A DNA stretch of 64,000 bases from Paenibacillus polymyxa (GCF_018614975.1 NZ_JAGGNR010000014.1:124001-188000); one strand, 5' to 3'. Positions 27,692-36,638 are shown, counted from the first letter of the stretch. Notes: a model not told the origin generated them from the sequence alone. A program made the numbers and translations.

Positions 27692-27747
27692 GCAGGAGTG
27701 TATGTTCGCCAAGTGCGAGCATCTGCTCCTGCTTCACTGTTTTTTTT
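27692..27747. terminator. Terminator of the YheC/YheD operon
   Basis: GCAGGAG (27692-27698) pairs with CTCCTGC (27726-27732), enclosing an inner ATGTTCGC/GCGAGCAT stem. A run of eight T residues follows after seven bases; on the reverse strand five T residues follow directly, so it may also end remnant transcription from the right. Confidence 0.8.
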
Positions 27748-27928
27748 ATTTCTGTTCTTTCGTCCATTGCATCGTCAGCGTTACGGAAGATGCCTGATAG
27801 CTCATATCCGCCGTCATTTCTCCAGCTTCATTCATTCTCAACGCCATATCGGCTTGCGGATGCATGTGAAAACGTTGCTCCAGAGTATGCTCTGCTTCTG
27901 CCTCCAGCCAATCCACAATTAGTAGCAC
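27746..27928 (-). pseudogene. C-terminal remnant of a heparinase II/III-like protein
   Basis: About 60 codons with no ribosome binding site of their own. The sequence (L-L-I-V-D-W-L-E, then E-H-T-L-E-Q-R-F-H-M-H-P) resembles the C-terminal beta domain of heparinase II/III-family polysaccharide lyases, where a similar v-D-x-l...H-t-v-e-q-r-f-H-f-x-P pattern occurs. The bulk of the gene is missing; the fragment is joined at about 27930 to a piece of an ABC permease gene. Family assignment rests on pattern recognition only. Confidence 0.5.
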
Positions 27929-28132
27929 CCGTGTTGCCTACAGAATCCCAGAATTGCCCGTCGCGCAAAATGCGTCCAAAATTATCAAGCCCGATGAAGA
28001 CTAGCGTCCCGATGCCTTGATAATCATAGAACATGTAACGCAGCGCCCATAACAGAGGATAAATCCCGAATACAAGAGTTAAAAAAGACTTGGAAAGATG
28101 AACATATAGGCATGTATTTTGGATGGCTTCAC
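27929..28132 (-). pseudogene. N-terminal remnant of a sugar ABC transporter permease, frameshifted
   Basis: From a GTG at 28132 the reverse strand reads like the start of a binding-protein-dependent sugar permease: a short basic segment (K-P-S-K-I-H-A-Y), a membrane helix, then Y-P-L-L-W-A-L-R-Y-M-F-Y-D-Y and the family hallmark F-I-G-L-D-N-F-x-R-I-L-R-D-x-x-F-W-D-S-V-x-N-T. One T is missing in a T run near 28084, shifting the frame inside the first helix, and the gene breaks off right after N-T, where the heparinase-like remnant begins. Both features show it is dead. Confidence 0.65.
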
Positions 28133-28215
28133 CAGAATCGGACCCCCTATAGCTTTAAATTATAGAGGGAATATGGAGGAAAGCGGGATAGGGAAATCAA
28201 CTTTCTACGTAGAGG

Positions 28216-28902
28216 CTACTCTGCTTCATCATACAGACGCAGCAGTTCTGTAAAATCAGAGATGAGCACATCTGAGCCTGCAAGCTCCTCATCACGACCG
28301 AACCCGGCATAGGCACAGCCGATGACCGCCTGACCGTTCATTTTACCAGCTTCCACATCAGAAGAGCGATCCCCTACCATCCATGCGTCCTGAATACGAT
28401 GTTTCTCAAGCAGGATCTGCACCAGATTAATCTTGGAGGGAGTCTTGTACTGGCCTGCACTGTATACCCCTTCAAAGAAAGGCATAATCTCGTGTGCAAA
28501 CGCCACACCCTTCACATAGTCCTCCAGCCCGTTACTTGCGACAAAAAGACGCACTCCTTGTTGTTTTAATGCTTGCAGTGTTTCTTTCACCCCAGGATAT
28601 AATTGAGAACTTCCTTGATCAAGCCCCTCAATCTCCAGTTGAAGCAACAGTTCGTCTGCCCGGCGATGTGCCGCTTCCGATGCCTCAGGCATAACCACTT
28701 TCCATATATCTTCAAGCAACATACCCAAGCTTCCCAGCATCCGTTCCTCGGGTGGAGTTTCTCCTTCAAAATGTCCTTCGGCACGCAATGTATCAAATAG
28801 TTGCTGGTAAGCTGGCAACAACAGGGTCTCTGTCTGGAACAGCGTACCGTCCATGTCAAAAATCATCGCTTCCGGTTTGAGCAATACCGTCTCTTTAGTC
28901 AT
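28216..28902 (-). CDS. HAD family hydrolase (phosphatase)
   Basis: 228 residues. Motif I is D-M-D-G-T-L-F with the nucleophile Asp, motif II is V-A-S-N-G, the conserved Lys is in Y-K-T-P-S-K, and motif III/IV is M-V-G-D-R-S-S-D. A helical cap sits between motifs I and II, as in subfamily I phosphoglycolate- and pyrophosphatase-like enzymes. The substrate is not evident. AAGGAAC is about nine bases before the ATG at 28902; a TTG two codons earlier is too close. It stands alone. Confidence 0.88.
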   Translation of the reverse strand: MTKETVLLKPEAMIFDMDGTLFQTETLLLPAYQQLFDTLRAEGHFEGETPPEERMLGSLGMLLEDIWKVVMPEASEAAHRRADELLLQLEIEGLDQGSSQLYPGVKETLQALKQQGVRLFVASNGLEDYVKGVAFAHEIMPFFEGVYSAGQYKTPSKINLVQILLEKHRIQDAWMVGDRSSDVEAGKMNGQAVIGCAYAGFGRDEELAGSDVLISDFTELLRLYDEAE

Positions 28903-29063
28903 GTCCAATGTTCCTTTCGGATTGGGATATGTTATGTAATTGGAACCGTTCCCTTCCCATGATAAACATAACGTTTGAACGTGTAAACCAACGATTGTAA
29001 AACATCATCAACCCCAACCTTATACAACATCAACCAAACATTATATTGTAGTTAAACAAACTA

Positions 29064-29092
29064 TATACAAAAGAAGTTTCTTTACGTATAAT
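29064..29092 (+). promoter_or_regulatory. Candidate sigma-A promoter of the chemoreceptor gene
   Basis: TATACA, 17 bases, TATAAT. The -10 is perfect, the -35 matches four of six. It leaves a leader of about 95 bases before the start at 29195. Confidence 0.45.
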
Positions 29093-29194
29093 ACTAAAAA
29101 ATAGTACTTTAGACACCTAATCTAAAGACCTACAATTATCCCATTTCCGGTTTTTTCGACAACTACATATACCCCATAGAGAGGAATAACAAAC

Positions 29195-30913
29195 ATGAAA
29201 AAGCGTAAGACCTTTAAGATTTTTTATAAGATCGGATTAGGATATTTACTCGTACTGGCTGTACTGGCTAGTTGCATCCTGCTGATTCAGAACAGCACAA
29301 GTCAGCTCCAACGGGAGCTGGATTTTCTGGTCGATCACGATATGAGAGTACACGCGCTAACCTATGAGCTCGAAAAAAACATGGTAGATATGGAGACGGG
29401 ACAACGTGGTTACATCATCACTGGTGAGGACAATTACCTCGATCCCTACATCAAAGGAAAAGAACAACTGATTACTCTCAAGGATGAACTTGCTGCATTA
29501 ATTTCGGATAATCCGGTCCAAACCGCACTTTTGGAAGACATACATACTAATATGGAGAACTGGGTCCAGGTCGCTGGTGAACCTGTGGTCGCCCTTCGCC
29601 AAGCCAATAATACACAGGCCATTCGAGATTTTTTCGCAGATGATCCAGGTAAACGAGACATGGACCAGATTCGCGCCTCTCTGAGTACGTTTCGTACCAA
29701 CGAACTTACGTTGACCAATACCCGTACTGAACAGCTCAAACATAAAAACACAATTCTAAACTTGGAGCTGTATGGAGCACTTATCGTTGTGGCCATTATC
29801 TCGTTCATCACGGCATTGGTCCTGTCACGTGCCATTGTTAGAAACATCCGTACCGTGAAGCAGGCATTAAATGACATCGGTTCTTCCAATGGTGACCTGA
29901 CCCTGAGAATCGCTACGCCAATGAAAGACGAAACTCGTGAACTCGCGGAGGCAGCCAATACAATGCTCGCTGGTTTGCAGCAAATGATGCTGGACGTTCA
30001 GAGCAATGCCATGATTCTTAGCACAGCTTCGAAACGATTGGATAAAGGGGTTGCCGATAGCCATCTTGCAGGAAAAGAAGTTGCCACTGCCATGGAACGT
30101 GTCGCTGAAGGCGCTGATGAACAGGTTGCTCTTACGCAAACCATGGTAGCTGCGATGCAGCAATCCCTCAACGGCCTTAACCGTGTCGACTCCTCGGCAA
30201 GTGACGTGGCAAGCCGTGCAGTTCGTACCGAATCCATTGCCGTGGATGGGCAACAGCGCATTGATAATGCTGTAGGCAAAATGAGTTCTATTGAGCAATC
30301 CTTCCTCTCTGTACAGGAAGCCATTAATGAAATTTCGATGATGTCTGATCAAGTGATCAACATTGCAGATTCAATGTCGGGTATTGCGAGACAAACCAAT
30401 CTGCTTGCACTTAACGCCGGAATCGAAGCTGCCCGCGCTGGGGAAAATGGACGCGGCTTTGCTGTCGTTGCCGCGGAAATCCGTAATCTTGCAGACCAAA
30501 GTGCAACATCAGCCAAAGAGATTACAAGTATATTGGAAACCGTGGTAGCGGGTGTTCAAAGTACGGTGCAGGTGGTTGATGAGAGCACTCTACATGTGAA
30601 TGAAGGGTTGCGGACCATTGAGGATGCAGGTAATGCTTTTTCAACCATTACTCAGCATATTCATAACCTCAGTGGTGAAGTTCTGAAGGTATCTGCTGTT
30701 GTTGAGGAGTTAACTTCCGGTAGTGAGGCCGTGATGAAGTCCATCAATGAAGTATCGGCTGTTGTGGAAGATACTGCTTCAGCTACAGAAGAAGTGTCTG
30801 CGATGACGGAGGAACAACTTGCTTCTCTGCAGGAAATGTCTGACACGTCCAGGCAGTTGAATGAAATGTCCGATGCACTTGATCAGCTGGTTAAACGATT
30901 CAAGCTGGCGTGA
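29195..30913 (+). CDS. Methyl-accepting chemotaxis protein with CHASE3 sensor
   Basis: 572 residues. Order: basic N-terminus, membrane helix (about 11-28), extracellular CHASE3-type sensor (about 40-175, with the typical [12 protein letters not shown]), second membrane helix (about 190-210), HAMP domain (about 212-265) and a long cytoplasmic signalling coiled coil. The CheA/CheW-binding tip is intact (about residues 397-435: [18 protein letters not shown]). The ligand is unknown. It is not linked to other chemotaxis genes here and appears monocistronic. Confidence 0.95.
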   Translation: MKKRKTFKIFYKIGLGYLLVLAVLASCILLIQNSTSQLQRELDFLVDHDMRVHALTYELEKNMVDMETGQRGYIITGEDNYLDPYIKGKEQLITLKDELAALISDNPVQTALLEDIHTNMENWVQVAGEPVVALRQANNTQAIRDFFADDPGKRDMDQIRASLSTFRTNELTLTNTRTEQLKHKNTILNLELYGALIVVAIISFITALVLSRAIVRNIRTVKQALNDIGSSNGDLTLRIATPMKDETRELAEAANTMLAGLQQMMLDVQSNAMILSTASKRLDKGVADSHLAGKEVATAMERVAEGADEQVALTQTMVAAMQQSLNGLNRVDSSASDVASRAVRTESIAVDGQQRIDNAVGKMSSIEQSFLSVQEAINEISMMSDQVINIADSMSGIARQTNLLALNAGIEAARAGENGRGFAVVAAEIRNLADQSATSAKEITSILETVVAGVQSTVQVVDESTLHVNEGLRTIEDAGNAFSTITQHIHNLSGEVLKVSAVVEELTSGSEAVMKSINEVSAVVEDTASATEEVSAMTEEQLASLQEMSDTSRQLNEMSDALDQLVKRFKLA

Positions 30914-30964
30914 TCTGAATCAACATACTGATAGCATGTCTATATAGCTATATCCTGCGCCACA

Positions 30965-31111
30965 TCAAAGGATAGAAACATCGCAGACAGGCACACCTAT
31001 GCCACTGCGATGCTTCTTGGTTCTATGGAGAGCTGATCCAAGAAGAGCTACGACGGGGATCTCTATATCAAAACTCTTATCTCGATTGCTCCGTGTTCCG
31101 TTGACTGTCAT
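30965..31111 (-). CDS. Possible 48-residue small protein, unknown
   Basis: A 48-codon reverse-strand frame with a very good ribosome binding site (GGGAGGG, six bases before ATG) and a possible promoter about 30 bases further upstream (TTCGCA, 16 bases, TATACT). The product has a polar N-terminus, a short hydrophobic middle (I-P-V-V-A-L-L-G-S-A-L) and a basic His/Arg/Lys stretch. It does not match anything I know. Against it, two hairpins lie inside the frame, so it could be a structured RNA or chance. It is transcribed away from the TPP/KAS III operon. Confidence 0.3.
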   Translation of the reverse strand: MTVNGTRSNRDKSFDIEIPVVALLGSALHRTKKHRSGIGVPVCDVSIL

Positions 31112-31382
31112 TCCATTCCCTCCCAATTCCTTTCCAGTATAGCAGAAAGCAAAGGATTGCGAATGCGATGCGTTGATACGAAAAAAAGATAAATCTCAAG
31201 CTTTCAAGTCGCTATTAGAGGATGAAATTCATCATTTACAGTCATCATTTTACATTATTTGTAATTAAGTGCCGATTGGGTAATTCGTCGCAGGGATATC
31301 TAACCAATTATTTTTACTTTATCCAGCAACACTTAAAGCGTTACCACCTTAAGAATCAGGAATTCAGACTCACGAAAACAGG

Positions 31383-31410
31383 TTGACAAAAAACCACAAA
31401 AAAAGATACT
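31383..31410 (+). promoter_or_regulatory. Candidate promoter of the TPP enzyme operon
   Basis: TTGACA (perfect), 16 bases, GATACT. It lies about 115 bases upstream of the ATG at 31524. Confidence 0.5.
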
Positions 31411-31523
31411 CTTCCTAATAACAATGAATATTTCCTCTTACAACCTTAGACAGTAACTTGCATTCAACAAATGGAATATGCGTATGGTTCTAATAACCTA
31501 TTTCATGAAGCGAGGTGTCCCGC

Positions 31524-33155
31524 ATGAGAACAGTTGCGGACTATTTAGCAGAAACTCTGCGTAATCTAGGCGTTACTCATGTCTTTGGTATTATTGGTAA
31601 ATCCATCTGTCCTGCTGTACTGAAAATGGTGGATTACGGATTAGAGTTCATCCCAGGCCGTCATGAATCCAGCTCAGGTTTTGCCGCATCCGGTTATGCA
31701 TTACAGACGGGTAAACTCGGCGTTGCCTTTGCCACATCCGGTCCAGGCGGAACCAATCTGCTTACTGCAGCAGCCCATGCAAAGGCCAACAATCTGCCCG
31801 TACTATTTATTACAGGTCATCAATCCATTCAGGAACTGGGGCTCCCCCAGTGTCAGGATTCCTCCTCCTATCTGGCTGATCTGGCCGAGATGTTCAGGCC
31901 TGCCACGTTATTCAGCAAACTGGTTGAGCGTGGAGATCACTTCGGCACACTACTGAATCATGCCCTCTCCCTTGCACTAGGCCCCAATAAAGGCCCTGTT
32001 CACCTTTGTCTACCTTTTGACGTACAGACTGAATTGTTATCTCAATGCCGTATTGTCATTCCCGAACCGGAACCTCTGCTTAGCGTATCTAACCTGAATC
32101 GAGTTCTTCCTCTCATTCAACAATCCAACCGTCCCTTAATTATTGCTGGTAAAGGTGTAAGTCGCGCCAGAGCCCATGATGAATTGCTTCATTTGGCCGA
32201 ATCGTTCAACATTCCCGTCATTACTACTCCTGGTGGAAAAGGAGCGATTGCGTGGGACCATCCCCTGTACCATGGACCTTGTGGTGTTGGAGGTTTCCCC
32301 CATGCAGACGACATGCTGAACCAAAGTGACCTTTATATCGTACTCGGTTCACGTCTGAGTGACATGACCATCTGCAATCTGAAGCCTGATCATCATCCGG
32401 CACACCTCATTCAATTTGACGCTGATCCTACATTTGTAGGCAAGATTCTGAGCGCTCAAACCTTACATATCACCGGTGATTTGAAGGACAACCTGCAATA
32501 TTTGCTGGGCACATTAGAAGACCTACCTACTCCTGTGAGAACCACGACACCCATGGATTACACTGTCCCTTTACCAGATCTCCCCCAACTGTCTCTGGCT
32601 TCTGTGCTGGACGGAATGAGCGATCTGCTTCCGTACGATCATAAGCTGTTTGTTGATGATGGCAGCCATGGATTTCATGCCGTCCAGCGATATAAAGTCA
32701 AGAAACCAGGCAGCTTTGTATTTGACGCTTACTTTGCCTGCATGGGTAATGCCATTGGTATGGCGATAGGTGCAAAGGCCGCTTCACCCGGAGAGACCGT
32801 TGTATGCATCACCGGGGATGGATGTTTCATGATGCTGGGGACAGAGATCAATACTGCGGTATGCAACAACCTGAATGTCATCTTCATTGTCGTTAATAAC
32901 AAACAACTGGACATGGCACTCAAAGGAATGGAAAAAACAACAGGCAGAATTGATGGCACATTATATGAAGTTCCTATGGATGCAGCCAAATTCGCCGAAT
33001 CTCTCGGTGCGGTTACGTTTCGAGCAGAAACTCTTGCTGAGTTCTCATCTGCGCTGAGCACAGCCCAGACGTTGAATCAGGTAACTGTTATTGAGCTTCT
33101 GACCGATCGAGATGAAATTCCACCAACAGCTCACCGCACCGTAACTTTGAATTAG
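31524..33155 (+). CDS. Thiamine pyrophosphate-dependent enzyme, acetolactate synthase-like
   Basis: 543 residues with the three-domain plan of the acetolactate synthase/decarboxylase family. The N-terminal Pyr domain has the catalytic Glu (Glu48, in G-R-H-E), the middle domain is Rossmann-like, and the C-terminal PP domain has the TPP/Mg motif starting G-D-G at about 431 and ending N-N. The family decarboxylates 2-oxo acids and transfers the aldehyde to an acceptor; the reaction here is unknown. GAGG lies before the ATG at 31524, and an upstream in-frame GTG overlaps that site. Its neighbours (a CMD-like protein and a KAS III-like protein) argue for a dedicated small-molecule pathway rather than branched-chain amino acid synthesis. 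Confidence 0.85.
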   Translation: MRTVADYLAETLRNLGVTHVFGIIGKSICPAVLKMVDYGLEFIPGRHESSSGFAASGYALQTGKLGVAFATSGPGGTNLLTAAAHAKANNLPVLFITGHQSIQELGLPQCQDSSSYLADLAEMFRPATLFSKLVERGDHFGTLLNHALSLALGPNKGPVHLCLPFDVQTELLSQCRIVIPEPEPLLSVSNLNRVLPLIQQSNRPLIIAGKGVSRARAHDELLHLAESFNIPVITTPGGKGAIAWDHPLYHGPCGVGGFPHADDMLNQSDLYIVLGSRLSDMTICNLKPDHHPAHLIQFDADPTFVGKILSAQTLHITGDLKDNLQYLLGTLEDLPTPVRTTTPMDYTVPLPDLPQLSLASVLDGMSDLLPYDHKLFVDDGSHGFHAVQRYKVKKPGSFVFDAYFACMGNAIGMAIGAKAASPGETVVCITGDGCFMMLGTEINTAVCNNLNVIFIVVNNKQLDMALKGMEKTTGRIDGTLYEVPMDAAKFAESLGAVTFRAETLAEFSSALSTAQTLNQVTVIELLTDRDEIPPTAHRTVTLN

Positions 33156-33167
33156 GAGGAGCAAATC

Positions 33168-33536
33168 ATGAGTGAACATGTAGCCCAGGGTCTAGACCGT
33201 TTTGCTAAACTTTCTGGGGAGTACGGTGCAAGAGCCCTCGCCCCCATCAAAGAACATTTTCCCGAATTATCGGAATTTATTATGGGGACGGCATACGGGG
33301 ATATTTTTCAGCGCACCACGATTACGGATCAATGGAAGGAAGTTGCTATCATCTCTTCGTTGATCACCCAAGGACAGTATGAACAATTAGGAGTGCATTA
33401 CACAATGGCTCTGAGCGTGGGAGTAACGATGGATCAGCTCAAGGGAATATTGCTACATCTGGCACCATGTGTGGGTGCTCCACGCATTATTAGCGCATTT
33501 AATATTTTGCTTGCCACCTTGGACGAAATACAGTAA
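33168..33536 (+). CDS. Carboxymuconolactone decarboxylase (CMD/AhpD-like) family protein
   Basis: 122 residues, all helical, with the family pattern I-T-D-Q-W-K-E-V-A-I-I-S-S-L, then Q-L-G-V-H-Y-T-M-A-L-S-V-G-V-T, and a final P-R-I-I-S-A-F. The Cys-x-x-Cys pair of AhpD-type peroxidase partners is absent, so it belongs with the non-redox CMD branch. It starts 12 bases after the TPP enzyme gene with AGGAGG in between, and is clearly in the same operon. Such proteins act on lactones or beta-keto acids in known cases; a role in processing the product of the TPP enzyme is inference. Confidence 0.85.
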   Translation: MSEHVAQGLDRFAKLSGEYGARALAPIKEHFPELSEFIMGTAYGDIFQRTTITDQWKEVAIISSLITQGQYEQLGVHYTMALSVGVTMDQLKGILLHLAPCVGAPRIISAFNILLATLDEIQ

Positions 33537-33576
33537 TTCACTTTTCTACATTTTTATACATGATTCGACTTTTTTA

Positions 33577-33606
33577 TTGATCTTTTTACATTCCCACCTT
33601 TATAAT
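33577..33606 (+). promoter_or_regulatory. Candidate internal promoter before the STAS-like gene
   Basis: TTGATC, 18 bases, TATAAT. It lies in the 187-base gap between the CMD-like gene and the next, so the last two genes may be transcribed separately as well. Confidence 0.45.
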
Positions 33607-33723
33607 ATGGTTAAATTATCCTTCGAACCAGCTCTCATCTTAGAAGCTTTCAGCAGAGGCCCTAAGGGGCTGTGTATCCATTAGCAGGATAGCCTTAACT
33701 CATTTAAAGGAGAGAGATCAAGC

Positions 33724-34074
33724 ATGGGAAATTTCATTCTGAAGACTGACGTTCCAAACAAGGTGTTAAACATTGAACTGGAGGGTTCTTTCTCTCAAGA
33801 AGACGGTTTGCGTTCCATCTCGGCCTATCAGGACACGATCGCTCCTATTAACACCAAGGAGTATGACCTGAACATCGATTGCAAAAAGTTGAATGTGACT
33901 GCTCCGGAGATTGTTCCTCTTCTGGAAGGCTGCCTTCAAATGTTCAAAAAAGATGAATATAAAAAAGTCGTGTTGACCCTCGAAAACAACGCAATTCTTA
34001 AAATGCAATTGGCTAGACTTGGACGGACTGTAGGTCTGGATAATCTCGAAATTATATCAACCGTTACCACTTAA
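33724..34074 (+). CDS. Small STAS-like protein of unknown function
   Basis: 116 residues, soluble. The alternation of strands and helices (an opening strand pair, a helix with E-D-G-L-R-S-I-S-A-Y, a strand Y-D-L-N-I-D-C, a helix, a strand K-K-V-V-L-T-L, then a final helix and strand) resembles the SpoIIAA/STAS fold, and an acidic Asp-Cys ends the middle strand. I cannot name a family; the fold is inferred from pattern. AAAGGAGAG precedes the ATG. Its place directly before the KAS III-like gene suggests it works with that protein, for example as a scaffold or regulator. Confidence 0.6.
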   Translation: MGNFILKTDVPNKVLNIELEGSFSQEDGLRSISAYQDTIAPINTKEYDLNIDCKKLNVTAPEIVPLLEGCLQMFKKDEYKKVVLTLENNAILKMQLARLGRTVGLDNLEIISTVTT

Positions 34075-34128
34075 TATACCTGGCGGACAAGCTGTGAATT
34101 CACCCTTCCGCTCAAGAGGAGAATGAAG

Positions 34129-35121
34129 ATGGCCGGAATTCGTATTGTAGATATCGATATCTATCATCCAGCAACCAAAGTGCACAATGATTTTTATATT
34201 GAACATTTTGATGCAAGAGGTGTAGATATTCGTGGATTGTTAAAGGTACTTGGTCGTGATACACGTTATAAAATTGACAACGATGACGAAAACTCACTAA
34301 GCATGGCCTTTGAGGCCGCCAGTAATTTACTGGAAAAAACCGGACTAACCGGCGCAGATATTGATCTGATTGCTTATGCAAGCCAAACGCCAGAATACAT
34401 CTTTCCTACAAATTCCCTGATGATTCATCGCCTGATTAACGGAGCTTCTCACACGATCTGTATTGACAGTAACGCCAACTGTGCAGGTATGACCGCTGCT
34501 TTCGAACAGGTTAGCCGGCAGATGCTTGGCAATCCTCGAATTCGCCGGGCATTAATCATCGGCTCGGATTACGTAGCTCCTCACGCCAGTCCCGATGATC
34601 CCGTATACTTCGCCAATTTCGGTGATGCAGCAGCGGCGGTTATTGTAGAGCGGGATGAACATGCTGTCGGTTTCATTGATTCCATCTATCAGACGGATAC
34701 CTGTGTGTATGGTAATTCTCTTTTTCCTGCACAAGGCTTGGCGAAGCTGGGCAAAACGGGTGTAGATGCGGGTGCTTTTCATGTGAAATTCATCCCATTT
34801 GATGATTCGATCTGTGTAGATGCCGCTTCAGAGTCCATTCGTACCTTGCTGACACGTAACGAGATTGGACCAGACGAGATCAGAGCCGCCTGCTTCTCTC
34901 AGCTATCCATGAGTAACATTCGGGCTGTATCCGAGAACGTTGGCATTGGTGATGATATAGCTGTCTATATCGGAGATGAGTTCGGATACACCTCAACCAG
35001 CAGTCCGTTTATTGCATTGTATCGAGCAGTTACAACTGGTCAGATTCAGCGCGGTGACAAAGTTCTGTTCTGGACCGTTGGAGCCGGGTGGCAAAATGTT
35101 GCCATGGTAGTTGAATATTAG
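34129..35121 (+). CDS. KAS III (FabH)-like protein with altered catalytic residues
   Basis: 330 residues with the thiolase fold of 3-oxoacyl-ACP synthase III. The nucleophile Cys118 is present (N-A-N-C-A-G-M). In FabH the next residues are His (H-Q-A-N) and Asn (G-N-T-S). Here the aligned places read F-S-Q-L-S (Ser257) and F-G-Y-T-S (Tyr287), so the decarboxylative triad Cys-His-Asn is not complete. Related proteins with changed triads act as acyl transferases or make ester/amide bonds. GAGGAG is seven bases before the ATG at 34129. It closes the TPP/CMD/STAS operon and is followed by a terminator. Confidence 0.85.
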   Translation: MAGIRIVDIDIYHPATKVHNDFYIEHFDARGVDIRGLLKVLGRDTRYKIDNDDENSLSMAFEAASNLLEKTGLTGADIDLIAYASQTPEYIFPTNSLMIHRLINGASHTICIDSNANCAGMTAAFEQVSRQMLGNPRIRRALIIGSDYVAPHASPDDPVYFANFGDAAAAVIVERDEHAVGFIDSIYQTDTCVYGNSLFPAQGLAKLGKTGVDAGAFHVKFIPFDDSICVDAASESIRTLLTRNEIGPDEIRAACFSQLSMSNIRAVSENVGIGDDIAVYIGDEFGYTSTSSPFIALYRAVTTGQIQRGDKVLFWTVGAGWQNVAMVVEY

Positions 35122-35143
35122 GTAAACCCTTCAAAAATCCAAT

Positions 35144-35181
35144 AAAACCATCTCTGGTACCACTACTGGGGATGGTTTTTT
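35144..35181 (+). terminator. Terminator of the TPP/KAS III operon
   Basis: AAAACCATC pairs with GATGGTTTT, continued by GU-containing pairs, then a run of T. It starts 23 bases after the KAS III-like stop. Confidence 0.85.
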
Positions 35182-35415
35182 GTTTCTCCATTTTCTACCT
35201 ATAACGTTCATTGAAGATTTATTACCTTTTATTGTGAAGAAAGTCACTTACATATTATTACACAAAAACTATGATTTAGAAGTAATTAAATTCCATAAAA
35301 GGAGAGGTTTATCTTCAAGTACTATCTATCATTATCATGAGTTGCTACATTCGTAGTTAAAATTGCATTGGTAATTATTCAGAACACATTCCATTTAAGA
35401 GAGGGAGTTGTTAGA

Positions 35416-36477
35416 TTGAAGATAAAAAAATCGCTAACTTCATTATTATCCTTAGCTTTGTTATTAACTCCATTAAATCTTGTATTCGCAGATGGTAATA
35501 TGGACACGAGCACCATGAACAACGAACTTAAAAAAAGTATCGAAGTCAACATCGATTCATCAATTACGGGAAATGAGCGAGAAGTAATCGCTGACGTGAT
35601 GGCCCGGCTCGACGAAGAAGATCGAGGAAATGTCATCTATGTCGCAGAAGACGGTGCCATTTACTCTAACAAGACGGAACTCAAAGAGACGACAGAAGTA
35701 TATGATCTGGTTGAGAACAATATTTATCAAAGTGCATCCGGAAAAGAACTTGTCGGTCCTGGAGTACCCACGAATGATTTTTCAGCATCTGCCATTAAAG
35801 ATGACACACAAATTTCGCCCACTGCCGAAGTGCCTAATCCAAGCGGAGGTTCCGGCCCTTATCGAAGAGTTTTCTCGAATAATGGCTACAACTGGTTAAG
35901 TACGTATGTAACCATTCCAGGTGCCCCATACGTAAAAGGTAATGTATCGACGGATGTTCCTTATGTATACCTGGGAGGCTGGGGATCTAACGGAAATGGG
36001 ATAGATGCAGGTCTACAATACAGCACAGCGTTTGATAACTGGTCACCTACAACGTTGGCCAACGGAGCCATGGTACCTAGCAATACGCGCTATCGATCAG
36101 GTCAGGATATTTATATGAAATTTTATGTGACTAATCCCAATGAATGTACGTTGGCTGTATCAGGAATCACGACAACTGGTGAACAATTGACAACAACTAT
36201 TGTACGAGGTGGAATCAGCGGCTGGGATAAAAGCGGCACGGGCATGAGAGTAAAACGAATGACCACCATTGGTCAAAAACCTGAGAACATGAACACAGGT
36301 TCAACCATTAAAAATGTTCGCTGGCATGATATCACTGTAGGGTACTATTCAGGAAGCAATCTTATATATAACAGTTGGGGCAGTGGACAAACCGGAGGAT
36401 ATCACTCTGTGCCTTCCAATAAAGTAAGTGTTAATTATATAAGCCCTGGTGAAGAAACCGTCAGCATACAACTGTAG
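35416..36477 (+). CDS. Secreted protein resembling the YrpD family
   Basis: 353 residues with a clear signal peptide (K-I-K-K, hydrophobic core to about residue 24, cleavage likely near F-A-D). A polar, Ser/Thr/Glu-rich middle follows, then a C-terminal beta-rich domain (about 150-350) with Y-R-R-V-F-S-N-N-G-Y-N-W, Y-L-G-G-W-G and G-L-Q-Y-S, a pattern I associate with Bacillus YrpD, an uncharacterised secreted protein. GAGAGGGAG is seven bases before a TTG at 35416; the frame from 35368 adds residues that would spoil the signal peptide. Own terminator follows. Function unknown; carbohydrate binding is possible from the aromatic/Gly-rich strands. Confidence 0.7.
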   Translation: MKIKKSLTSLLSLALLLTPLNLVFADGNMDTSTMNNELKKSIEVNIDSSITGNEREVIADVMARLDEEDRGNVIYVAEDGAIYSNKTELKETTEVYDLVENNIYQSASGKELVGPGVPTNDFSASAIKDDTQISPTAEVPNPSGGSGPYRRVFSNNGYNWLSTYVTIPGAPYVKGNVSTDVPYVYLGGWGSNGNGIDAGLQYSTAFDNWSPTTLANGAMVPSNTRYRSGQDIYMKFYVTNPNECTLAVSGITTTGEQLTTTIVRGGISGWDKSGTGMRVKRMTTIGQKPENMNTGSTIKNVRWHDITVGYYSGSNLIYNSWGSGQTGGYHSVPSNKVSVNYISPGEETVSIQL

Positions 36478-36509
36478 TATCTATTAAACTGAAAAAGATG
36501 CTCTAAATG

Positions 36510-36554
36510 AAAGTAGCAGTTCCAAGATTATTCAATCTTGAGAACTGCTACTTT
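36510..36554. terminator. Strong bidirectional terminator
   Basis: A 20-bp stem with one bulged base (AAAGTAGCAGTTC then CAAGATT with their complements) around a four-base loop, between the YrpD-like gene and converging cotJC. Confidence 0.85.
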
Positions 36555-36638
36555 AAAATTAATTATTTAATAATACTATCTTTTCATACAAAAAGCAGCC
36601 CTACCGGACTGCCAGACTTCTGCTTTTATACCAAATGT

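Larger units (their letters stand above)
30914..31523. other. Intergenic region between the chemoreceptor and the TPP/KAS III operon
   Basis: About 610 bases. It holds two adjacent 8-bp hairpins (30979-31012 and 31013-31045), a possible small reverse-strand gene (30965-31111), and the promoter of the TPP-enzyme operon. The right part is AT-rich. Confidence 0.55.

Noticed and set aside
33640..33690. Small GC hairpin before the STAS-like gene as a riboswitch or terminator
   Set aside because: Only four stem pairs, no T run and no known riboswitch motif.
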